Shown here: in pieces, positions 46,393-54,936 of the stretch
Layout: every line of letters begins with the position of its first letter
Position numbering within the stretch: the first letter of the stretch is position 1
Source of the DNA: Rhodocyclaceae bacterium
Lineage (GTDB): Bacteria; Pseudomonadota; Gammaproteobacteria; Burkholderiales; Rhodocyclaceae
Reading direction: 5' to 3'
DNA length: 64,000 nt
NCBI GenBank assembly: GCA_008080565.1
Contig: VIKE01000002.1
Span: 79,334 to 143,333, forward strand
Position numbers and translations under genes: made by a program
Notes under the pieces: generated by a model
Databases searched by the model: none
What the model was told of the DNA's origin: nothing
Seen by the model: only the letters and a program-made list of their open reading frames with translations

Positions 46393-46716
46393 ATGATCAT
46401 CCAGTGTGAACATCTCCGCGTTACATTGAAGCGTGGTTCGACGTTTGAATTCGCCGGCGCTTGCGGAAATAAACTGATTTGTGTGACCGGCACGATCTGG
46501 GTCACTCAGCATCACCTAAGTAACGACTGGGTGCTGCAGTCCGGTGAGTTTCTGACCATCGAAAACCCCGGCAAAGTTGTCATTTCAGCATGCAGCAATG
46601 ACAGCGCCACATTTTCCGCGCGGCAACGCTTGAATGAGCACGGAAAGAGTTGCATCAATCAAGTCCGAAACCCCGGAAGCAGCTTCCCGTCGAGAAACAC
46701 AAGGGCGGACGCATGA
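46393..46716 (+). CDS. DUF2917 domain-containing protein
   Basis: The 107-residue product shows the DUF2917 pattern: LRVTLKRGSTFEFAGACG, then LICVTGTIWVTQHHLSNDWV and LQSGEFLTIENPGKVVISA, a small cupin-like beta barrel of unknown function. GGGGAA lies before ATG 46393. The stop overlaps the start of the following hydrolase gene as ATGA. No metal-binding motif is evident. Confidence 0.75.
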   Translation: MIIQCEHLRVTLKRGSTFEFAGACGNKLICVTGTIWVTQHHLSNDWVLQSGEFLTIENPGKVVISACSNDSATFSARQRLNEHGKSCINQVRNPGSSFPSRNTRADA

Positions 46717-47646
46717 GCACTCATTTTGATGAGCCGCAAAAATTTCTTGTCTCTGCTGTCGACGGGTACCCCCTAGATGCGTCTGCATGGATTAGCCAAT
46801 CAGAGACATTTTTCACCAAGCGACCCGTGGTAATTATCAACCCGGCGACATCTGTTCATAGTCGCTATTACAACCATTTTGCTAACTATCTGTACGCTAA
46901 CGGATTCGATGTCGTTACCTATGACTACCGTGGCATCGGAAATTCGCGCCCCAACACCTTGCGCGGGTTCGACGCGAGCTGGATTGACTGGGGGACTCAA
47001 GACTTTGAAGGCATTCTGCGATTTGTTGCCACGAAATTTTGCGGACAACCCATACATGTAGTCGCGCATAGCGTGGGTGGCTTTCTTGTTGGTCTCGCCG
47101 AATCGAATCACCTAGTCAGCCGTGTATTTACCATGGGGGCTCAGTTTGCATACTGGAAGGACTATGCGCGCCCTAGACGCCTGGCGATGTTTTGGCGCTG
47201 GTGGGTATTTCCCCGGCAGCCGCCTAGGCTGGCTCGAAGATACCCCTCTGGGTGTTGTTCGTGATTGGACGGCACGTCATCCTCGCTTTGAGGACGCCTA
47301 TCAAAATGGACGTCGAGCCATGCCATTGGAACGTCGACAACAGCTTGTCGAACGCTTTTCACAAATGAAAGGCGAGACGCTCGCACTTTCAATTACGGAT
47401 GATGACTTCGGCACCATTCCAGCCATTCATCGTCTTTTAGATTATTTCATCAATAGTCCTGCCACCCATTTGCGTGTTGCCCCGAGCATGCTTGGGCTTA
47501 AGCAAATTGGGCATTTTGCATTCTTCAACAACCGCTTCAAGGAGTCGCTATGGCGCATCCCCCTGTGTTGGTTGCGTGATGGTCAAATACCCAAAGACGC
47601 ACCCGGTCAATTGATCACAACAGATGATGCAACACGAGCTCTCTGA
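46713..47646 (+). pseudogene. Alpha/beta hydrolase, split by a frameshift/deletion near 47200
   Basis: The first frame (46713-47264) encodes an alpha/beta hydrolase: VVIINPATSVHSRYY, VVTYDYRGIGNSRP and the nucleophile elbow VVAHSVGGFLVG. Near FWRWW (about 47195-47205) the homology leaves this frame and continues in the next one with GYFPGSRLGWLEDTPLG and on to the stop at 47646. Relatives have roughly a dozen residues between these blocks, so a deletion that is not a multiple of three is likely. The acid (ITDDDF) and histidine (LKQIGHFAFF) are in the second part. As sequenced no full-length enzyme can form. Confidence 0.78.
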
Positions 47647-47771
47647 TTAATAGCTGACATTCCCTCAGGTAATGCCAGACGACCGCGAATTCGTTTGAAC
47701 GGGAACCGGGATGCCTTTCTAATCGACCTCAGTCGCATACGCCCCGAAAAAAACAGGTACCACCAGAGAAC

Positions 47772-49016
47772 ATGAGCAACAAAACCGAATCGTCATATAT
47801 GGCAAATGGCTGGCACCGTCAGCCGTGGGTATTCGTCGTTGCAGGTGGCTTGATCATGGGGCTGGCCCTCGGCATTCGCCACGCGACCGGAATTTTTCAG
47901 GTTCCAATAACAATGGACAACGCCTGGACGCGCGAAGTCTTCGGCTTTTCCATCGCAATACAGAACCTGATCTGGGGTTTGGCTCAGCCATTTACCGGCA
48001 TGTTGGCAGATCGCTTTGGCTCAATGCGCGTCATTATCGCCGGCCTTGTTTTTTACGCTGTTGGCCTCGCCCTTATGAGTATTGCTATCACCCCATTGGC
48101 CTTCACACTCACTGCAGGCTTGTGCATAGGTATTGCACTTTCCGGTACGTCGTTTGGCGTGATTTATGGCGCACTCAGTCGCATGGTGACGCCTGACCGG
48201 CGGAGTTGGGCACTCGGCTTGGCCGGCGCGGTTGGCGGGTTCGGCCAATTTGCCATGGTGCCACTAGCCCAGGGGCTGATCAATTCATTGTCATGGTCAG
48301 GGGCTTTAGTGGCGTTGGCAGTAGTTTGCGCAATGGTTCTACCGTTGGCCTTGCCGTTCCGCGAAAGTGCGTCGCCCGCACCAGTTCTTGGCGCTGATCA
48401 GACAATGCGCGAAGCACTGACTGAAGCATTCCAGCATCGTGGATTCTGGCTACTGAATCTGGGCTTTTTGGCCTGTGGCTTCCAATTAGCCTTCATTGCC
48501 TCACATTTACCGGCCTACCTGTTGGACAAAGGAATGTCGGGCAACGTGGCCGTAGCTGGATTAGCGATCATTGCCCTAAGCAACGTGGCGGGTACATATT
48601 GCTGTGGTGTGCTCGGTGGTCTATTTCGGCGCAAATACCTGCTCTCCGGAATTTATCTGGTGCGCTCCCTGGTAATGGCTCTATTCGTCCTGATGCCTTT
48701 GACCATCTGGAGCCTATATCTCTTTTGTGCCGCGATGGGCTTCATCTGGTTGGGTACAGTTCCGCTGACAAACGGTCTCGTCTCGCAGGTTTTTGGCGTG
48801 AAATACATCACTACGCTATTCGGCTTTGTATTTTTTGGCCACCAAGTGGGTGCGTTTCTTGGCGTTTGGCTGGGCGGGTATATGTTTGATGTGACCAAAT
48901 CGTACGATTTGATCTGGTTCATTGGAATCGCTCTGGGTGTCATTGCCGCTGCCCTGCATTTCCCAATTAATGACAATGAACTGCCACGGCTCAACATTGG
49001 CTATCAACCATCATGA
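47772..49016 (+). CDS. MFS transporter (oxalate/formate antiporter or monocarboxylate-like)
   Basis: The 414-residue protein has twelve hydrophobic helices. PFTGMLADRFGSMRV is the conserved loop between helices 2 and 3 of the major facilitator superfamily, and GLFRRKYLL matches the equivalent loop in the second half. The sequence ATGIFQVPITMDNAWTREVF is typical of OFA/monocarboxylate-type members. Its stop overlaps the ATG of a 43-codon frame, and the downstream genes (EthD, PEP-mutase-like, RidA) point to import of an organic acid or aromatic substrate. Confidence 0.87.
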   Translation: MSNKTESSYMANGWHRQPWVFVVAGGLIMGLALGIRHATGIFQVPITMDNAWTREVFGFSIAIQNLIWGLAQPFTGMLADRFGSMRVIIAGLVFYAVGLALMSIAITPLAFTLTAGLCIGIALSGTSFGVIYGALSRMVTPDRRSWALGLAGAVGGFGQFAMVPLAQGLINSLSWSGALVALAVVCAMVLPLALPFRESASPAPVLGADQTMREALTEAFQHRGFWLLNLGFLACGFQLAFIASHLPAYLLDKGMSGNVAVAGLAIIALSNVAGTYCCGVLGGLFRRKYLLSGIYLVRSLVMALFVLMPLTIWSLYLFCAAMGFIWLGTVPLTNGLVSQVFGVKYITTLFGFVFFGHQVGAFLGVWLGGYMFDVTKSYDLIWFIGIALGVIAAALHFPINDNELPRLNIGYQPS

Positions 49017-49144
49017 GTTCATCGATAGCGATCCGTGCTGCAGGACTCTCAACAGGATTGACCGCTTGTTACCTAGTTTTCCTGACATATCTCAACCCGG
49101 ACAACGTCTGGATTTGGTCAACCCTGTGGTCAATTTGTAGATAG
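49013..49144 (+). CDS. Small membrane protein candidate coupled to the MFS transporter
   Basis: A 43-residue frame begins at an ATG that overlaps the transporter stop (ATGA). It starts MSSSIAIRAAGLSTGL and contains a hydrophobic core, CYLVFLTYL, long enough for part of one helix. Small helper subunits are known behind some oxalate/formate-type MFS genes. The frame ends eight bases before the EthD gene. It is too short for certainty, and codon bias cannot be judged. Confidence 0.4.
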   Translation: MSSSIAIRAAGLSTGLTACYLVFLTYLNPDNVWIWSTLWSICR

Positions 49145-49151
49145 GTCGGAC

Positions 49152-49526
49152 ATGATCAAAATTTCATTCTGCCTTCGGCGCCGTGCTGAGCTCACACATG
49201 AAGAGTTTTTGGACTATTGGAAAAATGAGCACGGGTCATTAGTTCAGCAACACAAAGCTGTCCTTCGTATTGCGCGCTACATCCAGTTTCATGGCGACTT
49301 CGGTCCGATGACATCGAAATTGATAGCCTTCCGCGGCTCCCCCGAACCTTACGACGGTATTGCAGAAATTTGGTACGAAAGTCGTATTGCGCTGGAGACG
49401 CTGGGGCAAGACCCTGCAGCACGGACAGCCAGCCGACTTCTTTGGGAAGACGAAAAGCGCTTCGTCGACCTTGAAAGCTCTCCCATCTTTGCTGGTGATG
49501 AGATAGAGCTGGTGCGCACGCTATGA
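49152..49526 (+). CDS. EthD domain protein
   Basis: MIKISFCLRRRAELTHEEFLDYW, then KNEHGSLVQQH, is the opening of the EthD family (dimeric alpha/beta barrel, about 100-125 residues), which assists ether-degrading P450s or acts in polyketide and aromatic chemistry. LLWEDEKRFVDLESSPIFAGDE is the usual tail. It lies between the MFS and the ABM-like gene, whose start overlaps its stop (ATGA). No P450 gene is seen in the window. Confidence 0.82.
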   Translation: MIKISFCLRRRAELTHEEFLDYWKNEHGSLVQQHKAVLRIARYIQFHGDFGPMTSKLIAFRGSPEPYDGIAEIWYESRIALETLGQDPAARTASRLLWEDEKRFVDLESSPIFAGDEIELVRTL

Positions 49527-50038
49527 GTAATTCTGTGGCCACGCCCCAGTCCAACCCTGATTTCAGCGATGAAAAGGTTGAAATGCAATTTTTCTTGATT
49601 GTCCACGAGGTTGAGTCTTATTCAGCATGGAAGATCGTTTTTGACCGTGCCTCTGGTATCCGAAAGGCTGCAGGGGAAATCAGTTACCAATTACTTCGTT
49701 ATGACAATGAACAAAACACTATTGTCCATTTTTTACAATGGAGCTCATTGAAAAATGCGAGAAACTTCTTCGAGTCCCGTGCGCTGCAAGCCATTCGGCG
49801 CGAGGCAGGTGTTATAGCCCCCAATTTCATCTACTTGAATGAAATAGAGCAAGACCCTATAGCGTTATCCCTGAGGAGCATCCTATGCACAAAGGTAGCT
49901 GTCTATGCGGAGCAGTTAAATACGAAATTGATGGCGAACTTGGACCCATCGTGTATTGCCACTGCTCGCGCTGCCGAAAGGCCAATGGTTCTGCATTTTC
50001 GGCAGTATCGCCGGTCGCCTCTTCTGATTTTCACATAG
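49523..50038 (+). CDS. ABM-like (dimeric alpha/beta barrel) protein with an overlapping tail
   Basis: Residues 20-115 (VEMQFFLIVHEVESYSAWK, QNTIVHFLQWSSLKNARNFF) read as an antibiotic-biosynthesis-monooxygenase-like small barrel protein. The last 50 residues overlap the GFA gene by 154 bases and have no family character, so the ancestral stop was probably near 49875 and this tail may come from a small frame change. The start overlaps the EthD stop as ATGA. The role in the operon may be oxidation or turnover of the imported compound. Confidence 0.6.
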   Translation: MSNSVATPQSNPDFSDEKVEMQFFLIVHEVESYSAWKIVFDRASGIRKAAGEISYQLLRYDNEQNTIVHFLQWSSLKNARNFFESRALQAIRREAGVIAPNFIYLNEIEQDPIALSLRSILCTKVAVYAEQLNTKLMANLDPSCIATARAAERPMVLHFRQYRRSPLLIFT

Positions 50039-50280
50039 TGAAAGGTCAGGAACATTTACGCAGCTACCGAAGTGCATCTGGTGTTCATCGCATTTTTTGT
50101 GGAATTTGCGGCTCACCAATCATTGGCAAACGCGAAAACCTGTCGGAAACAGTTCGAGTACGAATAGGCACTTTGGATACGCCGAGCTATGCCAAGGTTT
50201 CCGCACACATCTTTGTGAATTCAAAAGCAGAGTGGGACAACATTCATGATGATGCCCCTCAGTATCAAGAGCGGCCCTAG
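49885..50280 (+). CDS. GFA family protein (glutathione-dependent formaldehyde-activating-like)
   Basis: This 131-residue protein has all the GFA zinc ligands: GSCLCGAVKYEI, YCHCSRCRKANGSAF and IFCGICGSPI. The family binds zinc and some members react with S-hydroxymethylglutathione, but most are uncharacterised. GGAGCATCCT before the ATG is a good ribosome site. It overlaps the end of the ABM-like frame by 154 bases in another frame. Confidence 0.87.
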   Translation: MHKGSCLCGAVKYEIDGELGPIVYCHCSRCRKANGSAFSAVSPVASSDFHIVKGQEHLRSYRSASGVHRIFCGICGSPIIGKRENLSETVRVRIGTLDTPSYAKVSAHIFVNSKAEWDNIHDDAPQYQERP

Positions 50281-50369
50281 GGTAAAGCTCTTCGCACAGC
50301 AATTGCTGCACAAATTACCGGGTTTTCCGAAAACCCAAAACCTGTAATGTCTATGAAAAAGGCTAGGCC

Positions 50370-50828
50370 ATGAATCCAAGTGCAAACGAACAAGGAAAAA
50401 ATTTCAGCGTGGCGGACATTGGCGGCATTGACGCCTGGAAGAGCTACACAGCAAAGATCAAGGCGCTACCGAGCGTTGAAGTTCCAGGAAAACTATTTCT
50501 AAATCCGATCCTCGGTTTGACCGGAATGGAGGTGTCGGTGAATTGCTTACCTGCTGGGGCAGCCGTGCCCTTCTACCATAAGCATCATCTGCATGAAGAG
50601 CTGTATCTTTTCTTGAAAGGAAGCGGAGAGTTTCAAGTTGATGAACAAATCTTCCAAATTCGTGAGGGCACAGCGCTTCGCGTATCTCCGGACGGCGAGC
50701 GGACTTGGCGCAACAACTCTAAGGAAGACCTCTTTTATATTGTGATTCAAGCCACGGAGTTCTCAATTGCTGCAGATGGCACTGAGGACGGTTACTCCGT
50801 TCAACGCAAAGTCGTTTGGCCAGTTTGA
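50370..50828 (+). CDS. Cupin domain protein
   Basis: The barrel motifs are PFYHKHHLHEELYLFLKGSG (cupin motif 1 with His and Glu metal ligands) and REGTALRVSPDGERTWRN (motif 2, where the last His is replaced by Arg/Trp). The 152-residue protein is a single-domain cupin of unknown substrate. It stands in line with the MFS, EthD and PEP-mutase-like genes, about 90 bases after the GFA gene. Confidence 0.82.
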   Translation: MNPSANEQGKNFSVADIGGIDAWKSYTAKIKALPSVEVPGKLFLNPILGLTGMEVSVNCLPAGAAVPFYHKHHLHEELYLFLKGSGEFQVDEQIFQIREGTALRVSPDGERTWRNNSKEDLFYIVIQATEFSIAADGTEDGYSVQRKVVWPV

Positions 50829-50901
50829 TGAGTGGTCGAACGGATACTGCTGAACAGGACCCGAAAACACCAAAGAAGGATCATTTCTTTAGAACGAAAC
50901 C

Positions 50902-51729
50902 ATGAAGACGCAAATAGAAAAGTCTGAAGAATTTCAAAAACTGCACCGTCAAGGTAACTGCTTCGTCATCCCCAACCCCTGGGATGCCGGCTCGGCACGG
51001 TTACTTGAATACCTTGGTTGTCAGGCCTTGGCAACGACAGGCGCAGGCTTTGCGTTCTCGCAGGGAAAATCCGACCTCAGCATCAATGCAAAAGATATGT
51101 TCCAGCACCTTAGCCAGCTATGCGCCATAACCAGTTTGCCCATTAGTGCAGATCTTCAAAACGGTTTTGGCCACACACCAGAAGAAGCGGCAATGACGAT
51201 AGTTGAAGCAGCCAAAACAGGTATTGTTGGCTGTTCAATTGAGGATGCATCTGGCGACCCTGGGCGTCCCTTCTATGATTTTGGACTGGCAAAGGAACGC
51301 ATCCAGCTCGCAGCGGCTGCCGCCAAAGGTCTTGGGTTCAAATTCACGCTAGCCGCTCGCGCAGAAAACTACTTCTACGGCAATCCAGATTTAGCTGACA
51401 CCATTCTCAGGCTTCAAGCTTATCAAGAGGCTGGCGCAGATGTGCTATTTGCACCCGGCGTTCAATCGAAAGCCGACATCAAATCAATTCTCGGCTCCAT
51501 CGACCGCCCACTCAACGTGCTCATGGGCCTGCGAGGTGAGCAACTTACGCTACCCGAACTGAGCGAACTTGGAGTGACCCGCATTAGTCTAGGTGGCTCA
51601 TTAGCTAGAACCGCCTACAGCGCAATGATCAATGCAGTCAAAGAGATAACTTCAACTGGCCGCTTTAGCTATGCGAGCGATGCCATCAGCGGTAAAGAAA
51701 TTAACGCGATTTTTAACAGCCGGGTTTAA
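50902..51729 (+). CDS. Isocitrate lyase/PEP mutase superfamily protein
   Basis: The beta/alpha barrel motifs are complete: FVIPNPWDAGSARLLEYLG, ATTGAGFAFSQGKSDL, ISADLQNGFGHTPEEAA, GCSIEDASGDPG and TLAARAENY. These provide the Mg2+ site (Asp, Asp, Glu) of the family. Members cleave C-C or P-C bonds of 2-hydroxy- or 2-methyl-dicarboxylates. The lid cysteine of true lyases (K-K-C-G-H) is not visible, so this is not isocitrate lyase itself. Length (275) is typical. It may break down the product of the neighbouring enzymes. Confidence 0.85.
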   Translation: MKTQIEKSEEFQKLHRQGNCFVIPNPWDAGSARLLEYLGCQALATTGAGFAFSQGKSDLSINAKDMFQHLSQLCAITSLPISADLQNGFGHTPEEAAMTIVEAAKTGIVGCSIEDASGDPGRPFYDFGLAKERIQLAAAAAKGLGFKFTLAARAENYFYGNPDLADTILRLQAYQEAGADVLFAPGVQSKADIKSILGSIDRPLNVLMGLRGEQLTLPELSELGVTRISLGGSLARTAYSAMINAVKEITSTGRFSYASDAISGKEINAIFNSRV

Positions 51730-51786
51730 TTACCTCGCATCGGCAAGACACTCAATGAACATCAGCATCAGGAGGAACCTTACTTC

Positions 51787-52251
51787 ATGAGCGCAGAACA
51801 ACGCATTCTTGATCTCGGTATTCACCTCTCCGCTGGCACTGCCCCTGCGGGCAACTACGTTTCTGCCATTCAGTCTGGGAATCTCCTATTCACCTCAGGC
51901 AGGGCACCGCTTCCAATCGACAGCAAACCTGCAAAGGGGCAACTGGGGCGAGACTATTCAACCAATGATGGTTACGATCTAGCTCGTTCTGCATGCGTTG
52001 ATTTGCTCGCCGTCTTGAAGCATCAGCTGGGCTCACTCGACAAGGTTGTTCGATTTGTCGAACTACACGGCGCCATAAATGCCAGTCCTGAATTTGAGGA
52101 GCACGCAAAGGTTCTGGATGGAGCCTCGGACCTGTTAGTAGAAGTATTCGGTCCTGCGGGCGTTCATGTCCGCTCTGTTATTGGCGTCAATTCTCTTCGT
52201 AATGGCGTCCCCCTCACCGTCAGGGCAACTGTCGAAGTGATAGCAAACTAG
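51787..52251 (+). CDS. RidA family protein (YjgF/YER057c/UK114)
   Basis: The 154-residue protein shows APAGNYVSAIQSGNLLFTSG and the C-terminal GPAGVHVRSVIGVNSLRNGV, then PLTVRATVEVIA, characteristic of the longer RidA-like group with the Arg that binds enamine or imine carboxylates. These deaminate reactive 2-aminoacrylate-type intermediates. AGGAGGAACC lies before the ATG. With the upstream PEP-mutase-like gene it suggests that a nitrogen-containing acid is processed. Confidence 0.85.
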   Translation: MSAEQRILDLGIHLSAGTAPAGNYVSAIQSGNLLFTSGRAPLPIDSKPAKGQLGRDYSTNDGYDLARSACVDLLAVLKHQLGSLDKVVRFVELHGAINASPEFEEHAKVLDGASDLLVEVFGPAGVHVRSVIGVNSLRNGVPLTVRATVEVIAN

Positions 52252-52331
52252 CAAGGAAGCCAGGACTGCCAGTGGCGGAATGAAAATGCGTTTTTATCGC
52301 CCAACTCCCGGGAGATAAAATCACCAGAAGA

Positions 52332-52868
52332 ATGAAACAGCAAATGAAAACTTTTCTGCGCAATGCATCAGCAATGGATGCAGGCAAAATTGCCACACTT
52401 GTAAACAGAGCTTACAGACCATTAGCCCATAAGCGTGGCTGGACACATGAGGCGAATTTGGTTTCAGGCCAGAGAATAACGGAGGAGCAAGTTCTTTCGC
52501 TTGATTGCTCTCGATCGTCCATTCTCGTCCTCTGCCAAGATGCCAATATTGTTGCTTGCGTCCATGTGAAATGCGGTGAAAACTCAGCGGACATCGGCAT
52601 GCTTGCCACAGATCCCAATCACCAGATGCAGGGGTTAGGGAAGCAGATGCTCAATTGCGCTGAACAGCACGCCTTGGAACACTTCGGGATTGCAAGCTTC
52701 AAAATGTCCGTATTGTCTTCTCGATCTGAGTTGATCGCGTTCTACGAGCGCCGTGGCTACACCCGTACCGGGAAGGTAACCAGTTATCCAGCCTCGGCGG
52801 GGATCGGCGAACCCATTGTAGATGAGCTAAAGGTGGAAATATTGATCAAACAAGTATCAAACCCTTAA
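52332..52868 (+). CDS. GNAT family N-acetyltransferase
   Basis: The 178-residue protein has the GNAT core: FLRNASAMDAGKIATLVNRAY at the N-terminus, IGMLATDPNHQMQGLGKQML, the Q-x-x-G-x-G/A acetyl-CoA loop, and FYERRGYTRTG in the last motif. The substrate is unknown. It is the last gene of the rightward run that starts with the MFS gene. Confidence 0.85.
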   Translation: MKQQMKTFLRNASAMDAGKIATLVNRAYRPLAHKRGWTHEANLVSGQRITEEQVLSLDCSRSSILVLCQDANIVACVHVKCGENSADIGMLATDPNHQMQGLGKQMLNCAEQHALEHFGIASFKMSVLSSRSELIAFYERRGYTRTGKVTSYPASAGIGEPIVDELKVEILIKQVSNP

Positions 52869-52942
52869 AGTCAAATCGACAATCTTCACGAGGGACTCAT
52901 TGGGCAAATTGGCAAATCAGGGTGTCTGCAATTTAGGAGACT

Positions 52943-53425
52943 TCAGTATGGGGCTCCATCTTTACGGGCAAAATGCCACTTTTTATCCACGCCCAGATGG
53001 GCTTGGATATCGTCATCCGGATAATTGGCCGTATCCCCCGGACTTCGATCACCGATTTCAAGATAGGTGACGTCTTCATTGGTCGTATTAATGAGCTGAT
53101 GGCCATCGCCCGTCCCAGCTCTGAATCCGGCACACATACCCGGTGAAAGTTCGGTCGCACCAGCGTCAGTGATGAGCGTCGGGTAGCCCTCAAGAATGAA
53201 AACAAACTCATCTTGACGGCTATGGGCATGGCGTAACGCTGACACGGCTTTTGGAGAAAGGCGCGTCAGATTGACGCCAAAATTGCAGATTCCAAACAAA
53301 TCGCCCAGCGGCTGTTTATGTCGCCCTGCCACCCGATCTCTGAATGCCAGAGGGTAATTTGAAGGGGTTAGCCGTGGTGGCGCATCCTGTGCGCAAATTG
53401 CCAATGGGAAAGTAGTCTTGTCCAT
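52943..53425 (-). CDS. Cupin domain protein, minus strand
   Basis: SALRHAHSRQDEFVFILEGYPT is a full cupin motif 1 (His, His, Glu), and LSPGMCAGFRAGTGDGHQLINTT is motif 2 with the final His. The 160-residue protein matches cupins that are sometimes next to transcription regulators or dioxygenase genes. It is convergent with the GNAT gene and lies just downstream of the YbhB-type gene on the minus strand. The role is unknown. Confidence 0.83.
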   Translation of the reverse strand: MDKTTFPLAICAQDAPPRLTPSNYPLAFRDRVAGRHKQPLGDLFGICNFGVNLTRLSPKAVSALRHAHSRQDEFVFILEGYPTLITDAGATELSPGMCAGFRAGTGDGHQLINTTNEDVTYLEIGDRSPGDTANYPDDDIQAHLGVDKKWHFARKDGAPY

Positions 53426-53470
53426 AATTTCGTATTCAATTAACTCAAGGTAGGCAGCGAAATTGTTCGA

Positions 53471-54025
53471 TCATCTTCCGTAAATGGCAGTAACGCTCGC
53501 TTTGTCGATTAGATGCGCTTTGATCATAAAACCGGCGAATGCGGCAGTTGCATTGCTCGGAAGATCAATTTTTTCCGTATTCAGTGCATAAACAGTAAAG
53601 ATGTATTTGTGAGGCTTATCGCCAACTGGCGGGCAAGCGCCACCAAAACCTGGCTGACCAAAGTCTGTAGGCACTTGCTTGGCTTCACTGGGAAGCAGAC
53701 GTAACGTTGAATTTCCGGCCGACTCGGGCAACATTGATGTTGTCGACGGAATATTGATTACTACCCAATGCCACCACCCGGATCCTGTCGGGGCATCAGG
53801 GTCGTAGACGGTTATCGCAAAACTCTTTGTTCCAGCAGGTGGATTTCGCCACCCTAGTCTTGGAGAACGATTTGCCCCTTCACAGCCAAATCCGTTGAAC
53901 ACTTGATCCGTCGAGAGCCAGCCATTTGGCTTGATTGATGGGATCCTTAAGGAGAAGCCGTCTGCCATGACCGACATCGACGAGATCAGCAGGCAACAGG
54001 TTAGAGAGAGTCGGAAGGGTGACAT
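53471..54025 (-). CDS. YbhB/YbcL family Raf-kinase-inhibitor-like protein, exported
   Basis: A signal peptide (CCLLISSMSVMADG) precedes a PEBP fold: FNGFGCEGANRSPRLGWRNPP, FAITVYDPDAPTGSGWWHWVV and GPxPP-region equivalents ending in YIFTVYALNTEKIDLP. The conserved DPDAP and the histidine of WHWV form the anion-binding pocket. The 184-residue length is normal. The function of the bacterial family is unknown. It lies between the cupin gene and the AraC-type regulator gene, all on the minus strand. Confidence 0.86.
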   Translation of the reverse strand: MSPFRLSLTCCLLISSMSVMADGFSLRIPSIKPNGWLSTDQVFNGFGCEGANRSPRLGWRNPPAGTKSFAITVYDPDAPTGSGWWHWVVINIPSTTSMLPESAGNSTLRLLPSEAKQVPTDFGQPGFGGACPPVGDKPHKYIFTVYALNTEKIDLPSNATAAFAGFMIKAHLIDKASVTAIYGR

Positions 54026-54114
54026 GCGTTTGCTCCGCTAGTTGGTGCGGTCAATTGTCACCAACCACCCGGCATGTCAGTAGCCCAAACAAGTCATTTA
54101 CTGTGCCAAAACGA

Positions 54115-54903
54115 TCAAGGCTGTTCAGTCAGCCTCGATGGCGAAAAACCAAACCGTGTGCGAAAGGCTGCCGAGAATCGGCCATGTGACTCGTAACCAC
54201 ACCGTTGCGCCACGTCGCCAACGGGAAGGTTGGTGCTTTGGAGAAGTAGCAAGGCAGTTTCAAGCCTGACTTCCCGGACCAGTTTTCCGACCGTCAGCTC
54301 CGATTCCTCCAGTCGGCGGCGCAGCGTACTCGGACTGACATGGCATGCACTCGCTAGGGAATCAACCGTCCACTCTGCATGCGGGCGCTGTGCAATCAGT
54401 CTTCGGATGCGATCAGGCCAGGTCAATTTTTCTGGCGATTTGATGACACATCCGAGGTCAGCCAATATCAGCAAAACCTCGATCACCCGGTGATTCCTTA
54501 AGGCCAGCGAAACATCGGATGATGAAATGGCATCGGCTACGCGAGTGAGCGCCTGTTCCAAATCTGGTGTCAATGACAAGGTGAAACTGGCTTCATTTGG
54601 CTTTACCAGATACGAAGCATGATAAGCGTCGTGAAACGCTTGGATGGCCCCTTCACCAAACTGCAGAACAAATGCTTCGTAGCGACCATCTGGAGCCGGA
54701 TCATTAATCACGTCCCACTGCGACCCTTTCGCCATGATTACGGCTTCTCCAGACCGTATTTTTTGTTCTGATGAATGGCTCACAAGGGTCTTGACCCCTT
54801 TTCGCACCCAAATAAGAGCATCGTCATGCACTGTGACCGTAGCCACTCGGTGGAGCTGGCGGGCAGATATCAGGCAGGATGCTGAAGAGGAAAATTCATC
54901 CAT
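54115..54903 (-). CDS. AraC family transcriptional regulator
   Basis: The C-terminal 95 residues contain the two helix-turn-helix units of AraC proteins: WTVDSLASACHVSPSTLRRRL and LPVGDVAQRCGYESHGRFSA, followed by FRTRFGFSPSRL. The N-terminal 165 residues form a cupin-like sensor without a clear ligand motif. It probably controls the neighbouring YbhB-type and cupin genes, which lie downstream in the same direction 90 bases away, or the divergent dienelactone hydrolase gene. Confidence 0.87.
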   Translation of the reverse strand: MDEFSSSASCLISARQLHRVATVTVHDDALIWVRKGVKTLVSHSSEQKIRSGEAVIMAKGSQWDVINDPAPDGRYEAFVLQFGEGAIQAFHDAYHASYLVKPNEASFTLSLTPDLEQALTRVADAISSSDVSLALRNHRVIEVLLILADLGCVIKSPEKLTWPDRIRRLIAQRPHAEWTVDSLASACHVSPSTLRRRLEESELTVGKLVREVRLETALLLLQSTNLPVGDVAQRCGYESHGRFSAAFRTRFGFSPSRLTEQP

Positions 54904-54936
54904 GGGCGATGACGAAGGAGAAATCCTGATTGTGCC

